Positions 54,598 through 64,000 of a DNA stretch of 64,000 nt are shown in pieces. The notes beneath the pieces are model-generated. The model was not told the origin of the DNA, did no database searches, and saw only the letters and a program-made list of their open reading frames with translations. How positions within the stretch are numbered: position 1 is the first letter of the stretch; each line of letters begins with the position of its first letter. The DNA comes from Zasmidium citrigriseum (taxonomy: Eukaryota > Ascomycota > Dothideomycetes > Mycosphaerellales > Mycosphaerellaceae), in contig NHNW01000055.1 in the NCBI GenBank assembly GCA_002786025.1, forward strand, positions 1 through 64,000, in the 5' to 3' direction. Both the position numbers and the translations under genes were made by a program.

Positions 54598-55096
54598 CGT
54601 GTGGTGTAGCAGGATTGAAAGGACCATATCTTCACAATGGAAGATCAAGAACAGGGCCAAATGGGTGGGGGTTTCAAGGAGGACAGGAGTGCCAGCAGCA
54701 TCGTAGCTTGAGTAGAAGTGGTCGGATCTGACAGAGTGGCGTCGTTGATCGTGCCATTGATTTCCAGTCAGTCGAGGAGGGGAAAGGCAAGTCGACCGCC
54801 TGACTTGTATAGCATTTGTCAAATCTTGGTGTTATCTTTGCGGTGAGATAGACTTCCACTTGCAGACCGTCGAACGCCTCACCTTTGCTGTGGTAAGAAA
54901 GATGCTTAGGCGTTCATAGTACGGTGTGAAGTCGTCCTTTCCCCAGCTCCGAGCTCCGAGGATCGTCCCTGCCGCAGAAGGATTGAGGTCCGAGGGCAAC
55001 TCCGAGGGCCGACCTCACATAGTAGAGCTGAACTCACTCACTTCCAGACCCTAACACGCCTCGTCTCTTTCGTTCACTTCTGGAGAAGACCCCACC
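54598..55096. other. Intergenic
   Basis: Promoter of the second Zn2Cys6 gene, with repeated CCGAGG/TCCGAGG strings near 54950-55010 that might bind a zinc-cluster regulator (speculative). No gene. Confidence 0.4.
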
Positions 55097-57412
55097 ATGG
55101 ACTCAGTTCCCGTCCTTCGAACGATCAACAAGAAGCGGCGCAATGGCATGCTTCAAAGCTGCGAGCCCTGCCGCAAGCGAAAGCTCTCCTGCGACCATCG
55201 ATTGCCGTGTGGGCGATGCATACGGCGGGGGACATCGAGTAGTTGCTTCTACCATCCGGCGCCATTGACCAAGAATATCAAGCCTGCCCCCATCACGCCT
55301 GCCACATCGGACATTTCCTCACCTGCAGCATCGTCTTATCATGCGGCTTATCAGTCGCAGGACCAGCCTGCTGTACCACCACAGCCTCTTAATCAGGCTG
55401 CCAGTCAACCGGTCCGGCGAGAAACGACTACATTGGACCCCAGACCGCCGGAGATCTTGAGTGTGCCTTCGGCTGGCATCCTGATGGAGTCGTCTACCAA
55501 AGCCAGCAAGAGTGTAGGCTTCCTGGGAGACTCCAGCTCCTCCGCTGTCGTTGCGGAGCTCAACAGCAGCATGGGAATCAATACACCCATAGAAACGCTC
55601 CCAGTACCTGTACCTCGTACCACGCTCATTCCCGAGACGAACGCTCGTTCTGGAGCCGAGGTGCTGGAGTTCTTCCAAAACATCCAAAAGATTCAAGAAT
55701 TTGTCGATCGGTATTTCAATCTTTCGCCGAGTGCTTACGTTTTGTTCAGACCGATGTACCGCTACTGGCTCGATGGCCTTGTGCCTTACATTCAGAACAT
55801 GATCAACGATAGACGGCCAGACCGGCTTGAGAGACGATGCCTCCAGATCTGGCGCAATACCCAACTACCTCTTCAATACAACGGCAACACATCCTGCCGG
55901 GACTGGGCTCTGCAAGCGACTGGAGAGAATCTGCGGTGGGAAACTCTCGGACTCATTCTGTTCATCGTCAGCGCCTTGGCTGCCACGCTTCCTGGCTGGG
56001 ACTCTGCTTTCAAGACGGGCGATGAAGTTTGGGAGAAGAAGAACCTTATGAGGACGGTGTTACATCTCATGAATGCGTGCGTCGATTTGAGTAAGAAAAG
56101 CGGCAACAGGAACGATCTCTCGGCCTGTTTGATATACGAGAAAGTTGTTGCCACGGCGTTCGTGCACGGGGATACCGCCAGCGAAGTCTGGACTTCGATG
56201 GGCGAGGCATGCGACAATGTTGTTCTGATGGGTCTGCACCTTGAAACCAAGATGGATGCCAATACACCTTTCTTCCTGTACGAGTTGAGGATCAGGCAGT
56301 TCAATGTGGTCTACTCCATGGACAAATTTCTGGCCACTTTCATGGGACGGCCGCCACATGTCAGCTACCGCTACTCGGTCATTCAGACTCCCCACGATCT
56401 CACCGACGAGGAGGTATGTATGGATTGGCCAGACTTGCAGGTGGCTCTGTCCATGCTCGATGAGAATGGTTGGGCCCCAGCTGGAAGGCCTTGTCGTTCC
56501 GCATGGCGAAAGGCACAAATCAAGCGGGCCACCATCCGAGAGGATATCCTCGAAGTCGTCATCGGACCAAACGTCGAGAATATGGAAGCTCGGATAGCGT
56601 AAGCAACCAATATATCCCTTCCATAGACCGCAGAATCACTGACAATTGGTAGCGATCTGCGGGCTCGTGACAAAGAGGCTCTTGCCAGCATGCCAGCCTT
56701 TGCACAGCTGGACCCCGAAGATCTCATTGCAAATATCAAAAGAGATCCCTCATACAAGATCCCCGGCCGAGACATCGAATGGCGGCCCTTCGACGTTCTC
56801 TGTTTCCTGGGTGTCAACGCCTCAGTACAGCACGCCAACTTCCTCATGGAGCGCGCCTTAGTCAATCGCCTCAAGACCAACTCGGACGGCCTCGTCGCGG
56901 CCGCCAAGAAGCTCTTGAGTTGCGTCTTGAAGACTTGGACGATCAAGGACTTCCTCTTCGAGTTTCAAGTTGACTTCACGGACATGCTGGCTTTTTATGC
57001 GGTTCCTCCGGCTGGTGTACTCGCGATGGAGATGTTGAAGCGGGATCAGATCAATGACCCTAACGACGACTTTCCAAGATCCGAGACGCTACAGCAGCTT
57101 TGTGTTTTGGTTCCTATGCTGGAGTCCGTCAGACCAGACGAGGGCAACTACTCCATCTGCGCAATGGGATTGAACGCTATTCGGAAGGTTCTTGATCGGT
57201 TGCTGTCCAGACCGAGGAGCCCGATCACTTTTGACGGTGGCCATGGGATTTTGGATAATACCCAGTTTGGCGCTAATATCGGGAATGATGCTGACTTTCT
57301 GCAATGGCTGGGCTCTGTGGACTTCGAGGCTACTTCTTGGCTGGATCCTTCGCCGGCTGTGTGCTTTTCTGAGAATTCGGATCTGGTGATGCATGGCTCG
57401 GCGAGTGTGTGA
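55097..57412 (+). CDS. Zn2Cys6 transcription factor (753 aa)
   Basis: Joining 55097-56598 and 56653-57412 (54-nt intron, GTAAGC...GGTAG, phase 2) gives 753 residues. The zinc cluster lies close to the N-terminus: cysteines 22, 25, 32, 38, 41 and 50, with RKRKLS between the second and third. A Ser/Pro-rich linker follows (about 55-190). The fungal transcription factor domain spans about 200-480, including LRWETLGLILFIVSALAATL, KVVATAFVHGDTASEVWTSM, LHLETKMDANTPFFLYELR and MDKFLATFMGRPPHVSYRY, a segment typical of these regulators. The C-terminal part is helical, then ends WLDPSPAVCFSENSDLV. A nuclear regulator; its targets are unknown. No biosynthetic cluster surrounds it. Confidence 0.88.
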
Positions 57413-57650
57413 TTTGCAACGGCTTGAGAAATGGGTGCATGCAGTTTGCCCGGAGGTTTCGCCGGATGTACCTGGAATCTTCGTCTGAAAGCTGTTGCTT
57501 CGAGCCGGGCGTGAAAGTCATTCACCTGAAGGTCCAAGCGTTGCACGTGTTCTCGCGGCACCGCCGAATTTCCGACACCGGGCTTGGGTACGCATAAGAT
57601 TCTGCTGACTTCTTCCGGCGACATTGGCATTAATGATTGCGCTCCGAAGA

Positions 57651-58728
57651 ATGCCAGCTGAGATGTTGTCCTTCAAGATGATCTTCCTTCTGCTTGCAGT
57701 CGCCATCGGCCTCGTTCAGGGTTAGTACCCGCTTGACTCTCCACACTCGAGCTGAGAACTGACATCCGCTAGCCTTTGAATGCGAAGTCCGCGACTTCAA
57801 CATCCTTCCCGACAGCATCCATTTCGATCCCGCCGAAAACATACGCATGCGACTTGACCTCCTCTCCAACTTCACTTTCACCGCCGACTCCGAGATTGCC
57901 CGCGAGGAGAAAGATGAGATCTTTTACACGCTTTGCGAAGTCGGGAGAGAATACATAAAGCTCCATGAGAATGCCGAGTGCTATCGCAAGTGCTACATGA
58001 GCGAGATTTGGGGCAAGAAACATTCCTCGTCACAGTGTCAACATTGGGGCGATCGGCTACGACCTTCCTTCATTTACGAATTGGAGCGTCTTGCAGGTCT
58101 TTTGGAGTACAAGCTCAATGAGATCGTTGCTGTCGAGGGACTCGAAGATGATTACGTGCGGATGATTCTGGAACACATGATCTCTTGGATGGGCACTGTG
58201 AAAAGACCCTACGAGGAGGAGATTGGAAAGATCGAAGATCACATTCACCGGGACGAAAGCGTTGCGGAGCAATTTGAAGAGCTCCTGGAAATCGATCAGC
58301 GTATAGCGAGTATCCCCGACCTGCTACCACATGCAGAACTCGAGTCCAACACGAAGCCGGCCCACCCGAGCAACACTGAGCGTGAGAAATACTACGAGTA
58401 TCGGAAGAATCACGATTTGGTCATGCAGAAGCTCGACAGAATGCTGTTCCGCCTGGAGAAGCTCTTGAAGGACAACATCAGTGTCATTCGGGATTTCCTG
58501 CGGGAGAAGAGTATTTCGGTGTACCAGGAACTCGAGTATTGGTTCTACGAGCTAGTGGACATGAGCTATGAGTGTTCGATTGCGCTAGCCAAGGCCTATG
58601 TTGATACGAAAAAGCGGAAGGGAGATGCAGATCCTGTGGTTGACTCAAAGGCAGACGACGGGGAGACTGAGGCTATGCAGGCGCATGGGCAGGATCTGGG
58701 AGGAAAGCTTGTGGTACAGATTGATTGA
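57651..58728 (+). CDS. Small secreted helical protein (341 aa)
   Basis: Joining 57651-57720 and 57773-58728 (52-nt intron, phase 1) gives 341 residues. Exon 1 is only the signal peptide (MPAEMLSFKMIFLLLAVAIG then LVQ); the mature chain starts AFECEVRDFNILPDS. It is strongly alpha-helical and charged, with cysteines at FECEV, TLCEV, AECYRKCYM, SQCQH and YECSI. Conserved region: ERLAGLLEYKLNEIVAVEG then LEDDYVRMILEHMISWM. A second helical pair (DLVMQKLDRMLFRLEKLL, FLREKSISVYQELEYW) and a Lys/Asp-rich tail follow. The central segment matches 62310-63312 best and 38601-39249 next. No transmembrane span after the signal. Function is unknown; the internal ATG at 57847 would lose the signal, so I use 57651. 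Confidence 0.75.
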
Positions 58729-58858
58729 AGGTTATAGGAGACGTTGACCAAGATCAACAAACGCAATCCAAGCAACCATCGCGAAGGATCCAGTGTGCAA
58801 TCGACCATTATTGCGCGGCCGCCAGATGTAAATTCCACACATCCAATTCGATCCTCTC

Positions 58859-59632
58859 TTATTTGCAACTCTTCGTCTCCAACGCAACATCATCGATCAC
58901 AAGCGCCAGCAGCGGGTTCGCCACAGCCAATCCTCCTGGCAGCGTAACCGTTAGGATCACGAACTGTACATCCTTACACCCAGGGATGCTTCCGGTACTG
59001 GCCAGCTGCTGGGGTCCAAGAGCCGTGGAAGGATTGTACTGGAACTGCCGGGAACACACTTGCGTTGCACCCGTCACCGAGTTGTCGAGCCCCTTGTAGC
59101 CTGCGATGTTGACGATGCACTGCGCCGGGACGGCTGTGGCGGTGTTCATGAGGGTGACGACGCAGCCGTAGTAGAAGCTATCCAAGGTGAAGGAAGTGGT
59201 GTTGCTCTCCGGGAAGTTAGTCGTGATCATGGCGTTGCCGCGGAGGAGGGAGCGGATTGTGATCCCGGCGTAGCTGGGACGATTAGTCTCCTGGGAGTTG
59301 GAAGTACGATTTGTGACTTACTTGTCGCCTGAGTGTGGGATGACGCCGGGCAGATCAACAGGGAGTTCGGTGAACTCGGCTGTGTTGAATGCCTGGAAGA
59401 GGAGGCCCTTGTAGCCATCGGGCACAGGGTTTGTGCTGACGAGAGGGAGGGAGTCGAGGTCGTCAAACTGTGAGTCGCTTAGCAGAGGGACAGAATCTTG
59501 TCAGGTCGTTGTCACACATACGTCGGCCAACTGCTTCTCGACAGAGCATTGTGGTTTCGGCGTGGTGGGAGAAGCTGCGACGGTGACTACCGAAGCCACG
59601 AGCAGGCCGAAGGTAAGGAAGGATTGAATCAT
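58859..59632 (-). CDS. Secreted protein of unknown function (223 aa)
   Basis: Joining 59632-59522, 59467-59322 and 59273-58859 gives 223 residues; introns are 54 and 48 nt and phases match. Signal peptide MIQSFLTFGLLVASVVTVAA, then TPKPQCSVEKQLADFDDLDS. The mature part is beta-rich and compact: GYKGLLFQAFNTAEFTE, LPGVIPHSGDNYAGITI, FTLDSFYYGCVVTLMNTAT, PAQCIVNIAGYKG, TQVCSRQFQYNP, GCKDVQFVILTVTLPGGLA and a C-terminal KSCK. Six cysteines could pair. This looks like a conserved extracellular fungal protein, unlike the helical secreted proteins around it, but I cannot name the family. It converges with the 57651-58728 gene. Confidence 0.75.
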
Positions 59633-61124
59633 GTCGATCAAGCGAAGTTTTCAAGCAGCTTGCGTGAGTGGGTGCGATTGGTAGATGCCAGACTCGAAAC
59701 AAGCATGATCGACCGTAGACTATATACCTCGTCGGGCCTCGAATTTGGAATGCATTTCGATCGATCCGCACGTAAATGGCTTGTTCTAAGCAATAGCGGT
59801 GAGGTATCTCGAAGTAGAAAACTGCCAGAGGTCCTTGCTTCGTCCAGTTATTCATCGGGGATACGCGAGGAGGTTCGAGTGGAATGGACTGCATTTCCTC
59901 AAAGAGACACTACACGGACGCCCTCAGTCTCCCTCCACTGATCGGGTGCCAGAGCGGCTTTGCTATGAGCCAGGCGCTCCGAGTATTGACTGTGGTGGTC
60001 ACCATGGGGCTGTCTGGGCTCTGGATGAAGTCGTTGGCGAAGCCGCTGAGACGGTGGCTGAAGGGAACAAGAAGCTGGGCGTGTAGGTAGTTGTTGATTG
60101 TGTAATAGTGTGTAGAGCTCACTCTACATCACAAGGATGATGTCTCATCACTTTTGTGGTGTTGAAAGACTTCTGATAGAACTTGGTCGTATATCAAGCA
60201 GCGTTTGCACTCCGCAGCCTGGTCGTATATCAGTGCGAGTGCTAAACAAGACAGATCCTCAATTGATCGACGCAATGGCGGCGTCAAGAGTACAATCGTT
60301 TCAGCAGCTTCGGCCAGACCTCCAGTACAGCTTTCAAGCTATTGAGCGCCAAAGCGTGTCCGCATGTGGGAAGAGTGGGTTCTGCACCAATCGTCGAAAA
60401 TTCTGGGCGGGCTGGGTAATTCAGCCTCATGCAATCCATGCCGAAATTGATACACTTCTTTGTCGATCTCCATTCGCCGGGCTCAGGCCTGGACCAAGAC
60501 TGTTGCACACATAATGAATCAAGGAATCGGCACAGTATTTTAAACAAGACTCACAGTAGAATAGATGACTCAGTATCTATGGAGTTTAATCGTCGCCGGA
60601 TTCTTGTCCGGCTCCCCGTTTGAAGAGATACCTGCTCGACTTTTCCCTCTTCATCCCGAAGGACCTTAGAAAAGCACTCTCACAAGCTACTGACGGAATA
60701 CACGAGTGTCACTATGCAGGAACAAGCCGCATTTCAGGGCGGTGGGAAAAGGATTCAAGAGCGGACCCAGTTCGAAACGAATCCCACTTCGATGCAATAT
60801 GGGCAGTCGGATGATGAGATCCAGGAGGAGATGTTTTCTTCAAGCGGGGAGTCCAAGTCATCAGAAATAGTCTCTCTTTCCAAGCAGGGTGTTCCTTCCT
60901 GCCTTGCCTGATCATAGCTCGCACAGAAGTCGCTCCTTCACTCACTGGCCATGAATTCCATTCACTCATTGCCGCCAAGCATACATGTACTCGCAGTGCT
61001 ATAAATTCTGTTATTGTGCTTCAACACACCTTCTCGAACTTCCAACACCACACCACCATCAAAGCGGTTTTGCGCACTTGTCTTGTCGACGATATTGTCC
61101 GCCTCATCAGGCACGGCCTTCAAG
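59633..61124. other. Intergenic, 1.5 kb
   Basis: The longest normal-composition gene-free stretch. It holds promoters of the divergent 223-aa (-) and 232-aa (+) secreted protein genes. A repeated GGTCGTATATCA(A/G) string occurs at about 60185 and 60222. Frames of up to 125 codons do not look like protein. Confidence 0.5.
61000..61006 (+). promoter_or_regulatory. Possible TATA box
   Basis: TATAAAT about 120 bases before the ATG at 61125 of the 232-aa secreted protein gene, a plausible distance in fungi. Assigned by sequence and position only. Confidence 0.35.
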
Positions 61125-61882
61125 ATGCTCTTCTTCAAGATGCTTTTTCTTCTCATCGCTGCCATGTCGGGCTTCACTCAAGGTCGGTCGGCTCATGGTC
61201 TGGTTGGTCAGCACTCCGATCACTCACTGACCGCAAAATAGCTCATCCACTTGCGAAGACGCAACAGCCTACCAAAGCCGACAGCTTCGACACCGCTCTC
61301 GCTCACACTGATGATCTCGCCGCTGCAATCCTCGCCGATCACAATGGTGATGATATGCCCCATCACTCTATGGCTTCCAATGTCAACCACATCATTGACT
61401 CTCCTGCCGACATCGACACCGATATCGACATGTTCGACTTGGACTCACTCATTGCCTTCCGCGAGCACAAGCTGCTGCAGATCCTGCTTACCGAGCGCCT
61501 GAGCGACGAGGCAGCAGACGCAATCCAGGACTTGGTACGTGCGATTGATTTGAAGGCGGAGTACGATCTCGAGGCGAACTTCTTTGAGACGGAGGAACAC
61601 AAGCTAAAAGAGAAGATCTCGAAGGAGTACGACCGAGAACTGCAAACGAAACAGCAGGCGTGGTCAGACAAGGGAAAGGCTTCAAAGAAAGAGATATATC
61701 GCATGGATGGGGACACGAAGGCCTACGAGGATCGTTTGCACTCGTATGTGACGGAGGCGGAGATGTTGCAATCGAGCAACAAGGAGTATTTCCAACTACT
61801 GGACCAGATGCACGAGGAAACAGGCCGCTACATGGATGAGGTCCTAGCGAATATCTACGAGTCCCTTGGTGAGGAGGTTTAG
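61125..61882 (+). CDS. Small secreted helical protein (232 aa)
   Basis: Joining 61125-61182 and 61242-61882 (59-nt intron, phase 1, donor GTCGGT) gives 232 residues. Exon 1 encodes the signal peptide MLFFKMLFLLIAAMSGFTQ; the mature chain starts AHPLAKTQQPTKAD. After a His/Asp-rich linker the protein is a run of charged helices: LDSLIAFREHKLLQILLTER, SDEAADAIQDLVRAIDLKAE, EHKLKEKISKEYDRELQTKQ and LHSYVTEAEMLQSSNKEYF. It has no cysteines in the mature part. The first helical pair lines up with the conserved region of 57651-58728 and 62310-63312. The intron sits where the signal ends, as in 57651 and 40381. Function is unknown. Confidence 0.7.
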
Positions 61883-62309
61883 CGTCTTGGGAGGAATCTC
61901 CGCGCTCAACGCGTTCTGCAGGCCCTTCATCATATGAGAAGGGTGGTCTAGGGCGGATACTACATGAAGGTCAGGACACAATTCAATTCAGAGTGTGTGT
62001 AACTTCAGCCTAATGCGTCCAGAGCGAACCTTCATACTTGCGTGACGGTAGAGAAAGAGAGTGCAAGATTTAAGTTTCTAGCTTCGTGCACGTGCCATCA
62101 TGTGAATGAATCCCGCGCTTCACATGCTCTTCGGGTGTGCCCGCTTCCGCCGACCTCTCGCAACTTTCTCAGTGCGGCCACCACATCAGCACTTCTTCTT
62201 TGCACTCAGACACAACTTCTTCTTCTCTACACACCGCCTGAACTGATCAGCAGCATCAACCTACAACAACACCTCCGGCAGATCCAGCGACCAAGGCGCA
62301 GCCGCCATC
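61883..62309. other. Intergenic
   Basis: Promoter and leader of the 316-aa secreted protein gene, with pyrimidine-rich CTTCTTCTTCTC near 62218. No gene. Confidence 0.4.
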
Positions 62310-63312
62310 ATGCGAGTCCTCGCCACACTATTTCTGCTCTTGACGGTAGTCGTATGCTCTGTCCAAGGCTCGCATCTCCAAGACTCGTATGTATGAAGCA
62401 ACGCAGCAACTTTTCCGCCACATCTAACACTAAAGTAGGAACGATGAGGAGGGTCGCCGGAATGGTATGGCTACACACGACTGGTCTGAACGCCTCCACG
62501 CACACTACGAGATCCTGCCTCATATGAACCTCGCCGACTCTTCACCCGTCCCGATTGAAAACAAGCGCAAGATCTTCGCCGCCGTCTCCGACTACAACCT
62601 TGGCTACCAAACCATTCTCGACCGTGCGATTGCGTACGCCAAGTGTATCGAGACGACGCCCGGAACGATCGAGGAGAAGGTCTCGATGTCTCAATGTAGC
62701 GACCCTGTGGTACTGCGAACTGTCGACGCCATCTACCTGGAGAAGTTCGTACAAGCCATGATGGACAGACTGGATCATCTCGTCATTCTGGAAGGCATTG
62801 ATGACTCGTTACAAGATGCCCTGGATCTCATACTACGCACCGTCGATCTGCGTTGCGACAACGAGAAGGTAGTCGTGGAGACCATGTCAAACATCAAGAG
62901 TCAGGGGGGTAGAGCGAATCATTGGTTTGGGCGCATCGAGCGGGGCATCGAGAGCATGGGCGCCAACAGCGCACCTTGGGGAGTTCATCCCGAGGAGATT
63001 CCATGGGGCAGTCCCATGCTGCCTTCTAGGTTCAACGGCACTGATATTTCTGGGCTCAACCCGTATATCCTGAGGAATATCGGAATGATGGAGCACCATG
63101 TGATTGCCATGATGGAGTACGATCGGAGGTCCAAGCAAGGCAATGCACAATCAAAGATGGCATGGCTGTATGAGCAACTCGAGGCGATGATGGGGGCATT
63201 AAGAGAGGTGTACCAGTCCGTTGAGACGGTGCTGGAAGATGTATTCACGATCGCAGAGAGGAAGTCCAAGAAGCCGATCGAGACGCCAGAGGGAGCAAAG
63301 GACGGCCTCTAA
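62310..63312 (+). CDS. Small secreted helical protein (316 aa)
   Basis: Joining 62310-62386 and 62439-63312 (52-nt intron, GTATGT...AGTAG, phase 2) gives 316 residues. Signal peptide MRVLATLFLLLTVVVCSVQG; the intron falls six residues later, inside SHLQDS. The helical mature part includes YLEKFVQAMMDRLDHLVILE, then IDDSLQDALDLILRTVDLRC, which aligns with 57651-58728 and 61125-61882. A Gly/Pro-rich loop (APWGVHPEEIPWGSPMLPS) and further helices (MEHHVIAMMEYDRRSKQ, LYEQLEAMMGALREVYQ) follow. Three cysteines: AKCIE, SQCSD, LRCDN. Function is unknown. Confidence 0.72.
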
Positions 63313-63691
63313 GAACAAAGGATTCATCTTGGGTTAGAGGGGAGATGGACCTAGCCACTTTCTTGTGGAATTTCACGATCCGTCATCAGAGGCATTGTGC
63401 ACTACGAGTCGATATTGTATTTGCATCACGGAATTGTGACTTTCGGGGACCTTCACTCAAAGGGATTCCTTTCACTTTCGCACATGGACATCGATCGACT
63501 CATTGATCCGCTTCAATGCATTAAATTTGACAAGGTCTGACGCCAAATTGACTACAACATACCCGAGACATAGAACAGGAAAGGGGAAATGGAGTTTCAA
63601 AAAATCAAACGCATTCTTTCCAAAAGCAATCTATTCACAAACCAAAAAAGAAAAGACGCAAAAAATCCTCCTCCCACATCAATCAATCAGC
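63313..63691. other. Convergent intergenic region
   Basis: 3' regions of the 316-aa gene (+) and the right-edge gene (-). A-rich tract near 63640-63665. No gene. Confidence 0.45.
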
Positions 63692-64000
63692 TCAATGAAC
63701 CCCATGCTTAAACCTCCGCTTATGCTCCTCCAGCGCGCGCTTCCGACGCTTCGCAATCTTGCCATTGTGGCCTGAACTGTCAGTCAGTCAACATCCCCTT
63801 GGTGCATTTAGACAATGAGAGACTTACAGGTCGTTCCGGGAGCGACGGCTTGTGGCACGGCGCAGTTGTCGACGTCGCAGATGCCGAAGTGCTTGGCGTC
63901 GATGCAGATGATCTCGCCTGGGGAGGGGCAGGAGACTGTGCCGTCGGTGCAGGAGCCGGTGCCTTGTGATGGCGCGGGGGCTGGGGCGGCGGATGAGGGA
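63692..64000 (-). CDS. Cysteine-rich probably secreted protein, 3' part
   Basis: The C-terminal part of a minus-strand gene cut by the window edge. Exons: 64000 (edge) to 63828 and 63771-63692, with a 56-nt intron (GTAAGT...TTCAG, phase 1). The readable part has a Ser/Ala/Pro linker (SSAAPAPAPSQGTGS), then a cysteine-rich module: C-TDGTVS-C-PSPGEII-C-IDAKHFGI-C-DVDN-C, then AVPQAVAPGTTC-HNG, and a very basic end (KIAKRRKRALEEHKRRFKHG). A Pro/Ala linker plus Cys module is common in extracellular fungal proteins, and the module recalls small carbohydrate-binding-like domains. The N-terminal domain is outside the window, so the function is open. Confidence 0.65.

Noticed and set aside
59633..61124. 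Frames of 60-150 codons in the 1.5-kb gap
   Set aside because: Different frames of similar length compete on both strands and none shows a signal peptide, domain or splice continuity.
1..64000. CRISPR arrays, tRNA or rRNA genes
   Set aside because: No regularly spaced direct repeats with unique spacers, and no tRNA A/B-box pair or rRNA sequence was noticed. A tRNA scan was not possible by eye, so a missed tRNA cannot be excluded.

Overview
This window is from a filamentous ascomycete (Pezizomycotina, most likely a Dothideomycete; species not resolvable by eye). The pointers are spliced genes with short 47-88 nt introns and near-canonical GTAAGT/GTGAGT donors, typical fungal families (HET-domain protein, Zn2Cys6 regulators, YAT-type amino acid permease, fungal rhodopsin-like membrane protein, ankyrin protein), and long blocks almost free of CA/TG dinucleotides but rich in TA, the mark of repeat-induced point mutation (RIP).

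Layout. 1-4215: RIP-degraded repeat DNA with no surviving gene. 4562-9999: cofilin, a disordered repeat protein and a HET-domain protein, all on +. 10328-16868: a one-direction (minus) array of seven very small multi-pass membrane proteins, several of them recognisable paralogues, interrupted by one small cysteine-rich secreted protein. 17188-26000: cytosolic glutamyl-tRNA synthetase, a multi-exon ankyrin protein, a hypothetical protein and an amino acid permease. 26087-36878: a ~10.5 kb RIP-dead block bordered on both sides by 82-bp copies of the same short inverted-repeat element in opposite orientation; inside lie fossils of a helicase gene (minus) and another element ORF (plus). 37634-50019: alpha/beta hydrolase, two small secreted proteins, a coiled-coil protein, a Zn2Cys6 regulator, nucleoside diphosphate kinase and glucosidase II alpha. 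51299-57412: hypothetical protein, rhodopsin-like 7-TM protein, F-box-like protein and a second Zn2Cys6 regulator. 57651-64000: three small secreted helical proteins, another secreted protein and the 3' end of a secreted cysteine-rich protein.

How it fits together. Housekeeping genes (cofilin, GluRS, NDK, glucosidase II) are interspersed with lineage-specific material. Two accessory sets stand out. One is a family of small secreted, alpha-helical proteins (38601-39249, 39607-40381, 57651-58728, 61125-61882, 62310-63312) sharing a weak central motif; in three of them the signal peptide forms its own exon, cut by an intron next to the predicted cleavage site. The other is the tandem array of tiny membrane proteins beside the HET gene. 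Neither matches a family I can name. Exon joins were built by hand from splice sites and frame continuity, and all paralogy claims are by-eye alignments.
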